Below are positions 25,282-34,857 of a DNA stretch of 64,000 nucleotides, one piece after another. Each line of letters starts with the position of its first letter. Position 1 is the stretch's first letter. The position numbers and the translations under genes are program-made. The notes beneath the pieces were generated by a model, which searched no databases, was not told where the DNA came from, and saw only the letters and a program-made list of their open reading frames with translations. The DNA lies in contig JACJVS010000004.1 of NCBI GenBank assembly GCA_017655985.1, positions 2,697,501-2,761,500 of the forward strand, written 5' to 3'. The DNA comes from Incumbomyces delicatus (taxonomy: Eukaryota > Ascomycota > Eurotiomycetes > Chaetothyriales > Trichomeriaceae).

Positions 25282-25680
25282 TTAGTTTATCTCTATCTCG
25301 GTATCGGTAAATTTAGCTTTTATATTGTTAAGAGTCTTGTATGCCTCTCGAAGGGCCTTGCGAGCCTCGAGAAGCGCGTGGCGCCGAAGGGCTAATTGCT
25401 TTAACTTTTCGCGTCGCTTACGCTGCTCTTCTTTACGCAGCTCCCCCACTTTTCGAAATTTCTTAAGGGAGAATATACCGTCGCAGTTACGCTAATACAG
25501 TACGCACTCTGCGCACTTTACTGACTGCGCTCTATCGTAATAGTATACTATACTATAATATATACACTGCGTGTAGGCTACTATAGCAACGTTATCTTCG
25601 AAACGAAGGGCGAAGGATAATTATTGAAAACGCTCGGCGCGTAAGGGTTTAACTTTAGTGGATCTTTTACGTTTCTTAAG
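25282..25680 (-). pseudogene. Antisense zinc-motif/basic-helix ORF in element 2
   Basis: Opposite to pol and close to the 3' LTR. Read leftward, one frame runs from about 25680 to a TAA at 25282-25284: KKRKRSTKV, then AYTQCIYYSIVYYYD, then VKCAECVLYQRNCDGIFSLK (C-x2-C-x6-C intact apart from one RIP stop at the Gln), then KVGELRKEEQRKRREKLKQL and a helical Arg/Ala/Leu-rich tail. Spacing between the two landmark codons differs from element 1 by exactly two codons, so the frame is preserved in both copies. The stretch 25280-25560 retains many more CA/TG dinucleotides than its surroundings. Function unknown; perhaps a captured or element-encoded DNA/RNA-binding protein. Confidence 0.6.
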
Positions 25681-25787
25681 AGCTAATTTTATGATAAGCT
25701 ATAGGAATACTTAAGAAAAAGAGAATAAGGGGAATACTAATCTCTAAAATAATGTTGCGAGAACGTACAACGGATAAGAGGGGAAAG

Positions 25788-26188
25788 TATTACGAAGTGA
25801 CTATATAAGTGGTCGCTTCGGGGATACGAAGACGGAAGGTTATACGAGGAAAGCTTGTGTATATGGGAAAGCTATATGTAACTATCGAAATAGGAAATTA
25901 CGAAATAGTAAAATAGTAGAATAGTGGAATAGTGAGTATTCTATTATTCTAACAGTACGATATAACGAGGGAAACTGCCTCTTTAGGAAGTTCTATTTAG
26001 GTATATAAGGATACGACTTCCCTATATACTTTTATAGTCTCTATAGTTAATCTAAGTTATACTAGCACCCCTATCTGCGTACTACTTATACCTTAACTTA
26101 AAGACATCTTATCCTAATAGGCAGTTAAGGAAACCTTTAGGGTTCCCTTATACCATTACTGAAACGAGGAGCAGACAGCCTTATAATA
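25788..26188 (+). repeat. 3' LTR of element 2
   Basis: 401 bp, begins TATTACGAAG (TG changed to TA) right after the polypurine tract and ends TTATAATA. More RIP-mutated than its partner at 18513. Followed by GTTTC. Confidence 0.92.
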
Positions 26189-26193
26189 GTTTC

Positions 26194-27523
26194 TTAGAAA
26201 ACTAACTACTTCCCTACTTATCGCCCTTATATATTAAATACTTATTATCGTAGTATACCGTCTACGACAGTTAGTAGTACGCTCTCTCTACTTTCTAAGT
26301 ATATACTAATCCTTTTAATATTCTTTTAACGGTATTCGCCTATTTAGCGGTATTTCTATACTCTTTAGCGTAGTACTTCTATTTTCTATATCGAAAGTAT
26401 ACTCTCTCTTTAGACTTAGCTTTTCTAAATATAGATTCTCGATTTATCTCTATAAGTTTTACTTCTCGTCCTCTACCCCGATCCCGTATAGGCCTTAGTC
26501 TTAGTGTTTTACTAGTATTATACTTATCTCGATAAGCCTTTAGGTCCTTATAAGTCGTATTAGCCTACTAATCTATCGCGTTAGGGTATCGCGTCTATCT
26601 TAAGGCGTTAGTCTAAGAACGATATCGATTTAGAATAAACGTAATTCCTTTCTTACTTTTTTCTATCTTACGTTCTTAATATCGAGTATTAATATTAGTC
26701 GCTATCTATACTAACTCCTTATAGTTCTATACTTCTATCTTATCGACTAATTTATCTTTAATAAAGTTCTTAAGGCTCTAATAATAGCGTAATATAAGGA
26801 CAGCGTTATCCTACTCGAGACGGCTTAATAACTATTAAAACTTCGTAGTATAGTCTATAACCGAGCCGGTTTATCGAAGCTTATAGATCTATCGTTCGGC
26901 TTTCTTAACCTCGTTAAGTCCTCTATACAACTTTTTTAACTCTTCTAAGAACTTATCGATAAATAAGAATAGTTCGATAGTTCTCGGCTTTTACTTATCT
27001 TTATCGTTCTCTAAAAAGTTATTTAAGTAAGGCTCGAACTACTCCGCGAGTCCTTTACGCAATAGATTATCGGCCTATAATACCTAATCTTATAGTTTCG
27101 TAATTCGCCTATACCTTAAATAAGTCTTAACTTAATTCGTAAATTACGTAAACTTCTTAGTATTCTCTTTAAATACGTTAGACTCTTTAATCTTAAGTCG
27201 TATCTTATCCTTTTCGACGCCTAATAAGATATCTAGCTTTTTACCCTTTATAGCGACCGTAGATAGTTCTACTTTCGCGTTAACCTGCTTATCTAGTATA
27301 TCTAGTTATACCCGATATTAGTTTATCTCGAAATTTAGTTTAGCGAGTAGTAGTAAAGTAAGACTAATTCGTACTAACTACTTAGCTATTCGATTAATAG
27401 TAGGAGTATCTTATAGAACTATATTCTCGCTAACGTCGCTTTTCGAGGTAACGAAGAGTAAGATAGACTTAAAGTCCGAATCTATACTTATAGACTATTA
27501 TAACAGTAAGTAGGTAGTTAAAA
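26194..27523 (-). pseudogene. gag region of element 1 (separated from its pol by element 2)
   Basis: Homologous on the - strand to the gag of element 2, including the degenerate zinc knuckle at about 26350-26400 where Cys codons have become Tyr by G-to-A change. The sequence next to the 5' LTR matches the start of the internal region of element 2 (TTTTAACTACCTACTTACTG in both). Confidence 0.75.
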
Positions 27524-27908
27524 TATTATAAGACTATCTATCTCTCGTTCTAGTAATAGTATAAGGGAACCCTAAAAGGTTTTCTTAACTATCTATTAGA
27601 ATAAAATATCTCTAAGTTAAGGTATAGATTATACGTAGATACGGGTACTAATATAACTTAGATTAACTATAAAGATTATAAAATATATAGAGAAATCGTA
27701 GATATATATACCCATTCTTAGATATTCTAAAAGGGAAATAACTTCTTAGTTCGGTAGTACGTTAGTGCGCCTAAGTTCTAATATACTATAGTACCAACGT
27801 ACTATGATTCTATATTAGGCATAACCATACACCGTACTCGTTATCTCCGCGTAACCTTCCATAGTTCAAGAAGCAGGCACGGCCACTTCCCTTGGCCAGC
27901 CCGTAACA
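27524..27908 (-). repeat. 5' LTR of element 1
   Basis: 385 bp with CTTTA duplication following at 27909. Its left two thirds are RIP-mutated, but the last 130 bp (about 27780-27908) keep normal CA, CC and TG content, for example GGCACGGCCACTTCCCTTGG where the partner LTR reads AGATATAACTACTTTTCTTA. Confidence 0.9.
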
Positions 27909-27913
27909 CTTTA

Positions 27914-28539
27914 TATATAAGAAGACTAGAAGTGCTTAGCTCACAACTCGGTAAGTGCATATTAATAAGGATATATGCGATTCAACCATTATTTACCGGC
28001 TAGAGCAGCACACACATAGGGGACCTGGTCCCTGTATTATCTCCCTGGTACAATTATGCATCAGGATGTATGCCACGTTGAATCAATGGACAATTTCTGC
28101 GATGTGTCTATAGCTTGCTCGCTAATATTCCAGAAGGGGCAGTCCAATCGTCGTGGCAATTAGTCAACCAGAGATAGACACGGGATCATTTTAAGAATCT
28201 GGACAATCCCACGATCCAAAGATCTCTCGTTTTTCTAGGTTTGCCAGATAGTAGATCCAAAGCTTTGCTTTTAGACTGCCGTTTTCTGTGAGGCGGGGGC
28301 CGTGACAATCCAGGCCCTGTATTAATTAGAGCCTATCTCAGGAGTCGTCTGGCTCGACGATAGTACTAAGCCGTTACAGATGTCATCGGAATATCGTAAA
28401 TAATCAAAACTTCCCTGCGTTGTTGTCCATCTCGTTTTCTCTTTATCAAAGCTTACAACATAGCCTGATATTCGAACCCAACTTGTATGATTCACTTCCC
28501 TCCTCGTTCTCCCAGATTCACGTCACCTCCTGCTGCAAA
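27914..28539. other. Promoter-side flank of the permease gene
   Basis: Ordinary composition resumes immediately after the CTTTA duplication. No gene is seen; it should contain the upstream region of the permease at 28540. An in-frame upstream start at 28420 does not exist as an obvious ATG with family support. Confidence 0.45.
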
Positions 28540-30338
28540 ATGAGTGATAACATAGAAGCAATGAGGCGTAAGTCCGCTGAAATACACGAGAAATTGACCC
28601 AGTCCACAACTATTGATCTCGATGAGCTTCAGTTGCAAGCTCAAGGTCACAGCAGTGAGCTGCCACGAAACTTCTCGAAATGGGCCTTATTAGGCTTTGG
28701 ATTCGCAATCATGAATTCTTGGATAGGATTTGTGAGCTTGCTACTTACAATGCTGAACCTTGGTGGATCGCCTGTAGCCTTTGGTGCCCAATTTGTTTCT
28801 TGTGCTGCTGCTGCAACAATTGCAGCGGGACTGGCAGAGCTAGCGTCTGCATTTCCATCAAGTGGTGGTCAGTATCAGTATGATTTTAACTCGTGACTTC
28901 ACAAGACTTTTGCTTACATTTCCCAGTTTCGCCTTTATGGTTGCACCCAAGAAATATCGAGCCGGCATTGCATTTGTCACCGGATGGATCAGTATTGCAG
29001 CTTATCTTTTCACCACCTCTTCGGGTGCTATCTTCATTTCTGAGTCAATCGTCGGCCTGGCTGAAACATATAACCATACTTACGTAGCTGAGAGATGGCA
29101 CGTATGGATGATCTATGTTGCATGCATAATTCTGGCTACTGCGATCGTTACCTTATTGCCAAGAACCGTTCCTAGAACTCAGAATACATTCTTCTATATG
29201 TCATTGCTAGGCATTGTGGTGATATCTGTCACACTCCTTGCTACGAGTCCTCAGAAAGAAACTGCGAGGACTGTGTTCACGAGGTGGAATAATGAGTCAG
29301 GCTGGACGGATGGGCTTGGATTCATGCTCGCTGTTGGGCAGGGCATGTGGTCGTAAGTCTTTCTTGTTGTCTCCCTGGATATTTGCGACATTCATCCAGC
29401 TAACTGCCTCGATCAGATTCACTTGTGTTGACTCAGCCTGCCATGTTGCCGAAGAAATACCTCAGCCTGGAAAACACGTCCCAAATGCAATGCTGCTGTC
29501 GATGTTAATTGGCTTTGTGACCAACTTATTCTTCGCACTGGCAATTTTGTTTAGCAGCGCTGATTACAACGCCATTGCCGAAGCCACTGTCCCTATGTAC
29601 GAGGCCTATAGGCAAGCTACAAGATCCCCTGGATTCGCGGCTTTTTTTACCGTCTGGCTGATTGTTATCTATTTTGGAGCTCTCCTTGGTCTTATCACCA
29701 CTTCCGGGCGTCTCATCTGGGCATTTGCGCGTGACAACGGGATGATAAATTCACCGTTTTTTGCCAAAATCAACCAAAAGCTCCAGATCCCTGTCGAAGC
29801 TAACATCTTCACAAGCCTCTTTTGTGTCTGCTATGGTGCAATCTATATTGGGAGCACTGTGGCCTTCAACACATTCATATCGACAGCGATCCTGTTCCTA
29901 AATGTCTCATACACTATTCCTCAAGCCGTCATCCTTCGCAAAGGCCGAAACAGTCTGTTGCCGGAGCGGCACCTTAATCTGGGCAAAATACTTGGACCCT
30001 TCTGCAACATGTTCTCTGTCGCCTGGATGTCGCTATATACCGTCCTTTTCTGCATCCCACTCACTAGTAGTGTTGATGCGGAATCAATGAACTACGTTGT
30101 AGTAGTTGTGGCTGGGGTATGTCTGTTTCTTGCTGGCTTGTGGTTTATCGGAGGAAAGAGACACACGTTCCAAGGCCCCATGATCGATTTGGAAGTAATC
30201 AACGCAGTCAATGTGACTGCTATCGAGAGGAATGAAGATCGTCGCGGTAATAGCGTTAGTCGCCGATTGTCCTTAAAATTTTTTGAGGAAGGTCTACAGC
30301 CTGGTACCACAACATCAAGCCACGAAACAGGTATTTAA
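28540..30338 (+). CDS. APC-family permease, choline/GABA type (ACT family)
   Basis: Three exons (28540-28877, 28927-29352, 29417-30338; introns of 49 and 64 bp) give 561 residues, normal for fungal choline/GABA/amino-acid permeases (Hnm1/Uga4-like) with 12 membrane segments. The first exon has a 60-residue hydrophilic tail, then FGFAIMNSWIGF and LGGSPVAFGAQF. Splicing recreates SSGGQYHFAFMVAPKKYR and CVDSACHVAEEIPQPGKHVP, both highly conserved blocks. The ATG at 28540 (MSDNIEAM) matches the family N-terminus. It is a plasma-membrane proton symporter for choline, GABA or a related nitrogenous compound; substrate is uncertain. The gene lies beside a RIP block yet appears intact, and its stop is only 110 bp from the proposed inversion breakpoint at 30449. 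Confidence 0.9.
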
Positions 30339-30449
30339 GCAGTCTCAAGCGACCAGGAGCGTGTGCTCTTGATTGACTCTCCTTGAGGTGACCTTTTCGA
30401 TCCAGTTGGTCGGACGCCATCGTGCTATCCGAATGGACTCCACGCCTAT

Positions 30450-30608
30450 GACAAACAGACCGGTACCGATAGAACCGCCAATTGCAATCAATTGGATTTG
30501 ACGGTTTCCCAGTCTACGGTGCAGTTGGTCGATATTCTCATGGACATTTTCGAGATTTCCCTCTTGCTGGGTTGGTTCACGTACCAGAGTAGTGCCCTCG
30601 TACTTCAT
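30450..30608 (-). pseudogene. N-terminal piece of a dicarboxylic amino-acid permease
   Basis: The start at 30608 opens 53 codons: a 30-residue hydrophilic tail, then LHRRLGNRQIQLIAIGGSIG and TGLFV, the unmistakable first membrane segment of Dip5-like permeases. After Val-53 (30450-30452) homology stops; the frame runs on with unrelated residues to 30345. Nothing resembling the rest of the protein is found on this strand to the left. The permease body at 1544-3083 (+) begins at exactly the next expected residues (IGSGL). The two pieces point toward each other as the ends of an inverted segment would. Confidence 0.82.
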
Positions 30609-32622
30609 CGTGCTTCCAAACTGGATGCTTTGGGTATGGAAGGGGTCGAGCTTTGAGAAGGCTCGGGCATTGCGACTGTTCCTGTACTTTTATAGACGAA
30701 AAGCAGCAATGCTGGATCTGTGCTTTACCAGCTTGCTTCAGCCTAAACTTATCCAGCCCTTACTATCGTTGTCGGTGTATGAATACTGCCAATCGCAAAT
30801 TGGCCCAATTCGGTAATTCCTCGCCTGGAAAACTACCTACCTAGGTAGGTACTACTAGGTTTGTTGTTTCGAGCAGCCACGACTTCCAAAACTTCTGTGG
30901 AATTGAGTACGCGGACAGGTAATTTTACTGATATCACGCTCAGCATCCCTGATTCCATAAGTAAAGAGAGGAGAAGTATTTCTGCCCCGACAGCAGCGCG
31001 AAAGAAGTGAACCTTCTCATAGACTTATCGAAATGTCCAAGAATGTTCTCGAGTCATGGATGTCCGGTGCATGTCGAGTTAGACTGCTGACTGGAGTGCG
31101 AATACCGCTATCTACAGTGCTACGGAGCTTCTCTACACGATACAAGTCAGAACCATTCTACAGTAGTCGTTATGCCACTGCCAATATGCAGCTAACACAT
31201 TGAAAATGACTTCGTGAACCTTTAAACGCTAAGCCATCATACGAGGGCTGGGAAATGGCGTGTGCGACCACACCTTCTTTTTAATCAAAGCGCTCAAATG
31301 CCCGTGGGGCTTCCTTGAGTAGCGTTGCGTTTCGTATAGAGATTTGAACTTATCTAATGTTCCACCAAGGACGTCCAAAGCGCCCTCGAACTCAAATATG
31401 CTTCTGTAGGCAGCAGCCCAATGCTAGGGCCGCACTTTTTCGTGTAGTTGGGGACCTGTAATGCTAAGCCGCCGAACCTTGCACACTAGCGTTTAAGGTC
31501 TTGCCCTAAGGCCTGATCGTATCCAGTGCTAGATAAAGAGTATTTCCATGGCCAATAATTTCCAAAACTATATCTACGCCTCTGCCGGCTGATGAAACCT
31601 GGGCTTAGCAACAGGATCTCGCCTAAGTGACAATGTGGTAGCCCCAATGCTTTTCGATTTGGTTCTGGAACACTGGTTACGGTGAATTGCTTACGGCGGC
31701 CGTTAGATGTTGTGCCTAGGTAGGGGCGTATATTCCCCAGAGGCACATCCAACACGATGAGACCAGTCAATGAGATTTGGCAGGTCTTTCAAGAAATGCG
31801 AAGCAGGATAGTGTCTAGCGTGAAATAAGTCGAGCATAACAACCAGAGAGGTTGTCAGAGATTGTAGTAGGTCTCTGAGCCAATGTTGTTACAGCCTGCG
31901 GCGCTCTGGGAATTAATCGACCTGGCCTGCTTTAATGCAGCCTTCCACCTCGTCACTGGTTTTTGACATGAGCGATAGCGGCTCGGTTGCCCTTTTTCTG
32001 CAATCGAAACACTCTGTGCATGCAGTGTGGAAGCTTACTCTGAACTTAGTTCGGCTACGTCATCGACAATCTCATGCCCGCAGATAAAGTCGTGCCAGCG
32101 CTCCGATCATCTCACTGGTGTATCACCATGTGCCGTTGAGGAGCAACTTCTCCTACCAAGACGCAAGAATTGCCAAATCAGAACGGGCGGCCAGTCGATC
32201 AAGGGTTTAAGCTTCAGCTGTCGACTTTCCTAATTAAGAAAATTCGCGAACTCTAAATTTGCCGGCGCCTATCTACCTAGGTGAGGTAGGGCTGATTACC
32301 ATTATTTACTGTACTTTACGGACACCAATTCTTACTGTATTTTAGAAGCGCCACTCATGTTTGATGTCATTGCAATACGACGGCTTTCTTTTCGGTGCGT
32401 AAAGTTCTGTTAGTCTGCTGTACTGACTACCTAGGTATCTCTGTTACGCCAAGTTTACTCCTTTGGTGGAGTTTTGATGGCCAGGAGGCACGACTTTCAC
32501 ATCTGGCAATTCCAGAGACATGCGACGGGAGCGCCAATACATAATGATGGTAGGTCAGCAGGTCTGCACTATGCTGCCAAGTGGCAGGAAGTAGAAGCCG
32601 ATTCTACTTTTGAATCTTGAAT
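30609..32622. other. Gene-free stretch with CCTAGG palindromes
   Basis: No family recognised in the short frames (for example 31486-31770 on -). A perfect palindrome CTACCTACCTAGGTAGGTA-type sequence lies at about 30834-30851, with related CTACCTAGGT copies at about 32272 and 32427. The left edge would hold the original promoter of the split permease. Confidence 0.45.
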
Positions 32623-32630
32623 TTGGTGGG

Positions 32631-33026
32631 CAGCGCTTGCGGGTTTCGAAGCACGAAGCTGCTTCGAAACACAAAAATGCCTTGCTTCGAAGCAAGGAAC
32701 AAGTTTCGAAGCCCGCGTATGACTTCCTAATCTAGTAATTGGTCGTCGTCGCCGTCGTCGTCGTCGTCTTAGTGGTGTTAAGGTCTTAGTATGGTCCCGT
32801 CGTGTTTCTATTGGTTCCGTAGCACCTCGCAGACCTTAAGCAATTCCGTCGTCATTGTATTATTGCGCGTTGGTGTAAGCTGATAAAACCACTCTCTCTC
32901 CTTCACGATTGCTTAATTAGGAAAGGCCTATGCTTCGAAGCAAGCTTCGAAGCTTCAAAATCTACCGTTTCGAAGCAGTTGCTTCGAAGCTGCTTCGAAA
33001 CAGTGCTTCGAAACCCGCAAGCGCTG
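32631..33026. mobile_element. hAT-like MITE, 396 bp
   Basis: Terminal inverted repeats start CAGCGCTTGCGGGTTTCGAA at both ends (23 bp or more, then imperfect, rich in GCTTCGAA palindromes). The flanking 8-mers TTGGTGGG (32623-32630) and TTGGTGAG (33027-33034) match at 7 of 8 positions, the 8-bp duplication length and CAG terminus of hAT transposons. There is no transposase frame inside; the core has a GTC trinucleotide run near 32745-32769. Non-autonomous. It ends 69 bp before the D-amino-acid oxidase start and may contribute to its promoter. Confidence 0.82.
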
Positions 33027-33095
33027 TTGGTGAGTGAGAGATTACTGCGCGCGAGTCGTCGCGCAGCTGTCATTATCATCGAAAAGCAATTCAAG

Positions 33096-34294
33096 ATGAC
33101 TAAAGTAACCATTTTAGGAGCTGGGTGAGTCAAGTGAAACCACTACAATAATGTCGACTTCCGCTATCTTGACCCCGATGTCATCAAAGCGGAGGATTTC
33201 ACCGCTGACGTCCTATGTGATATCAGTATTACTGGCATGGCAATCGCCTCCCAGCTACCCAAAAGTTGGGATGTCACAGTCTACGCTCGAGATCTACCCG
33301 GAGATGCACCATCAACAACATTACGATGGTCAAGCCCATGGGCAGCCGCAATATGGGTAGGTGTGCATGATTCAAAACCAAGCGAGCAAGAGATGCAATT
33401 GAACGGCCTGGCTGGCTTGTGGTGGACTGCTATGAAGTATCCAGAGTCCGGGGTACGTGTGGTTAATGCGACTGAGATCATGGATCGTGGAGACAAGAAA
33501 GATGTCTGGTATGCAGGTAGAATACCTGAATTCCGGTTTTTGACCAAAGAAGAGCTGCCACAAGGTGCTCTTTATGGGATGAAATACAAAACCATAGTCT
33601 TAGATCCACCCTTCTTTCTGAAGTGGATGCGAGCTTGGCTGGAGAGAAGAGGAGTCGTGTTCAAGCAGGCGACCGTAAAGGCCTTAGCTGATCTAGAAGG
33701 GCTCGGACACGATGTACTAATCAATGCTACGGGATATGGATCGAAAGAGCTACTTGACATCCAAGATCAAAATCTGTCACGAACAAGGTTGCAATCTCTT
33801 ATCATCAAACACTCGACTTATCACGACGTATATGTGCGGAGAGGGCCCAATGGCTACTATACGACGGCATTCGCCCGTGGAGACGGCAATGTCTACATTG
33901 GCGGTGTTCTTGAACGCAACAGTGATGACTTGACAGCTTATGATGACCAACGGGAAATGGTGTGTATCCAGCACCAAATCTTATGTGAGTCCATAAGCCG
34001 GTTGCCGACCTGTTCTAGTTGATACAACGAGCTCACAAGGAGCAACCAAAGTGCTTTCCCTCACCCCATGTCAAGGACTATGAGATAGTTTCGGATTGGT
34101 GCGGTGCGTACCCAAGTCGGCCACAGTCCGCTGGTGGAGTGCGTGCTGAAAGAGAGCAGTTTGGCAGACAAACTGTCATCCATGCTTACGGACAAGAGGC
34201 AGGAGGCTATGTTTATAGTTTCGGGCTTGCAACGGAGGTGGTGAGGCTCGCGACCCAGCACATGTGCAATCTAGGGATTTACTCAAAATTATAG
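33096..34294 (+). CDS. dao: D-amino-acid oxidase, peroxisomal
   Basis: Three exons (33096-33124, 33227-33959, 34019-34294) give 345 residues, the standard DAAO length. The first intron splits the FAD-binding motif: VTILGAG then ITGMAIA. Further blocks: VYARDLPGD, SPWAAAIWVG, the substrate-side GYYTTAFARGDGNVYIGGV and the C-terminal GGVRAEREQFGRQTVIHAYG with GGYVYSFGLA, which closes the FAD site. The protein ends SKL, a canonical type-1 peroxisomal targeting signal, so the H2O2 it makes is produced where catalase sits. It deaminates neutral and basic D-amino acids to 2-oxo acids and ammonium, supplying nitrogen. A hAT MITE lies directly upstream. The alternative, D-aspartate oxidase, is less likely but not excluded from sequence alone. 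Confidence 0.93.
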
Positions 34295-34857
34295 CCTTCG
34301 CAAGATAGATCGTGCCGTCGGCATGGCTCCAAGAGGAACACAGGGTCAGGCCTCAGCATTGTTAAAAATCTTGTTGTCATACGTCCAAGTTACTGAATAT
34401 GTATCCCTTATTTTCAGAACTCCCGGGCCGTTTAGACTACTGCAGTATCATAGTTGTCAGGGCGACTAAATCCTGTCACTAATAGTGACCCGGGGCCAGT
34501 TGTATGATTAGAAGCGTATGTTCTTCTTATCAAGTCGGTAGAAATCTGCCCGAATGAAATCCATTTGCCCGAACAAACACAGGGGTAATGATCATACGGG
34601 ACGAAGAATAAACAGCTTATCAGGGGTTTTGTTCCCGTTCTGAAATGATTATGCTTGAAGTTACACCTAACCATGCACACGTCGAAAGTGAATTCGGTAT
34701 CATGCCCATTCTGGTACAAAGTGATGCTTACATGGATGAATGAAACGACAACCACTTGATGTGTCCTGTCGCGGCTTTGATTGAATGACGGGCTAAACGA
34801 CTTATACGGACAGCATATGACTCTTGATTCATTTCAATTCTTCATCCTACCCAGAAA
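34295..34857. other. Convergent intergenic region
   Basis: Lies between the 3' ends of the oxidase (+) and the NmrA-like gene (-). Only an unrecognised short frame (34432-34755, -). Expected to hold both polyadenylation regions. Confidence 0.45.

Larger units (their letters stand above)
18513..26188 (+). mobile_element. Ty3/gypsy chromovirus element 2, nested in element 1
   Basis: 7676 bp with 401-bp LTRs (18513-18913 and 25788-26188) and a 5-bp duplication GTTTC. Internal order on +: gag with zinc knuckle (19100-20100), a long linker, protease, RT, RNase H, integrase, chromodomain, then a 3' segment holding the antisense ORF. A polypurine tract AAGAGGGGAAAG (25776-25787) abuts the 3' LTR. 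It belongs to the same family as element 1 by internal sequence, but the 5' part (U3) of the LTR differs. Pervasive transitions and stops show that it is inactive. Confidence 0.92.
12615..27908 (-). mobile_element. Ty3/gypsy chromovirus element 1 (host of a nested insertion)
   Basis: Two direct LTRs in - orientation (12615-12998 and 27524-27908) are flanked by the 5-bp target duplication CTTTA at 12610-12614 and 27909-27913. Removing the nested element leaves about 7.6 kb. The gag region is at the right (26194-27523) and pol runs leftward from 18507 to about 13600: protease and reverse-transcriptase blocks, the YLDDI catalytic motif near 15843-15860 and a chromodomain at about 13700-13825. 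The order PR-RT-RH-IN-chromodomain makes it a chromovirus. Every coding block is riddled with TAA/TAG stops and lacks ATG codons, so the element is dead. Intact target duplications on both sides show a simple insertion with no later LTR-LTR rearrangement. Confidence 0.9.

Noticed and set aside
12615..27908. AT-rich block as a centromere or mitochondrial insertion
   Set aside because: The content is fully explained by two LTR retrotransposons with TSDs and RIP-type transitions.
31486..31770. 94-codon ORF on the - strand
   Set aside because: No recognisable domain, no splice continuation and overlapping frames.
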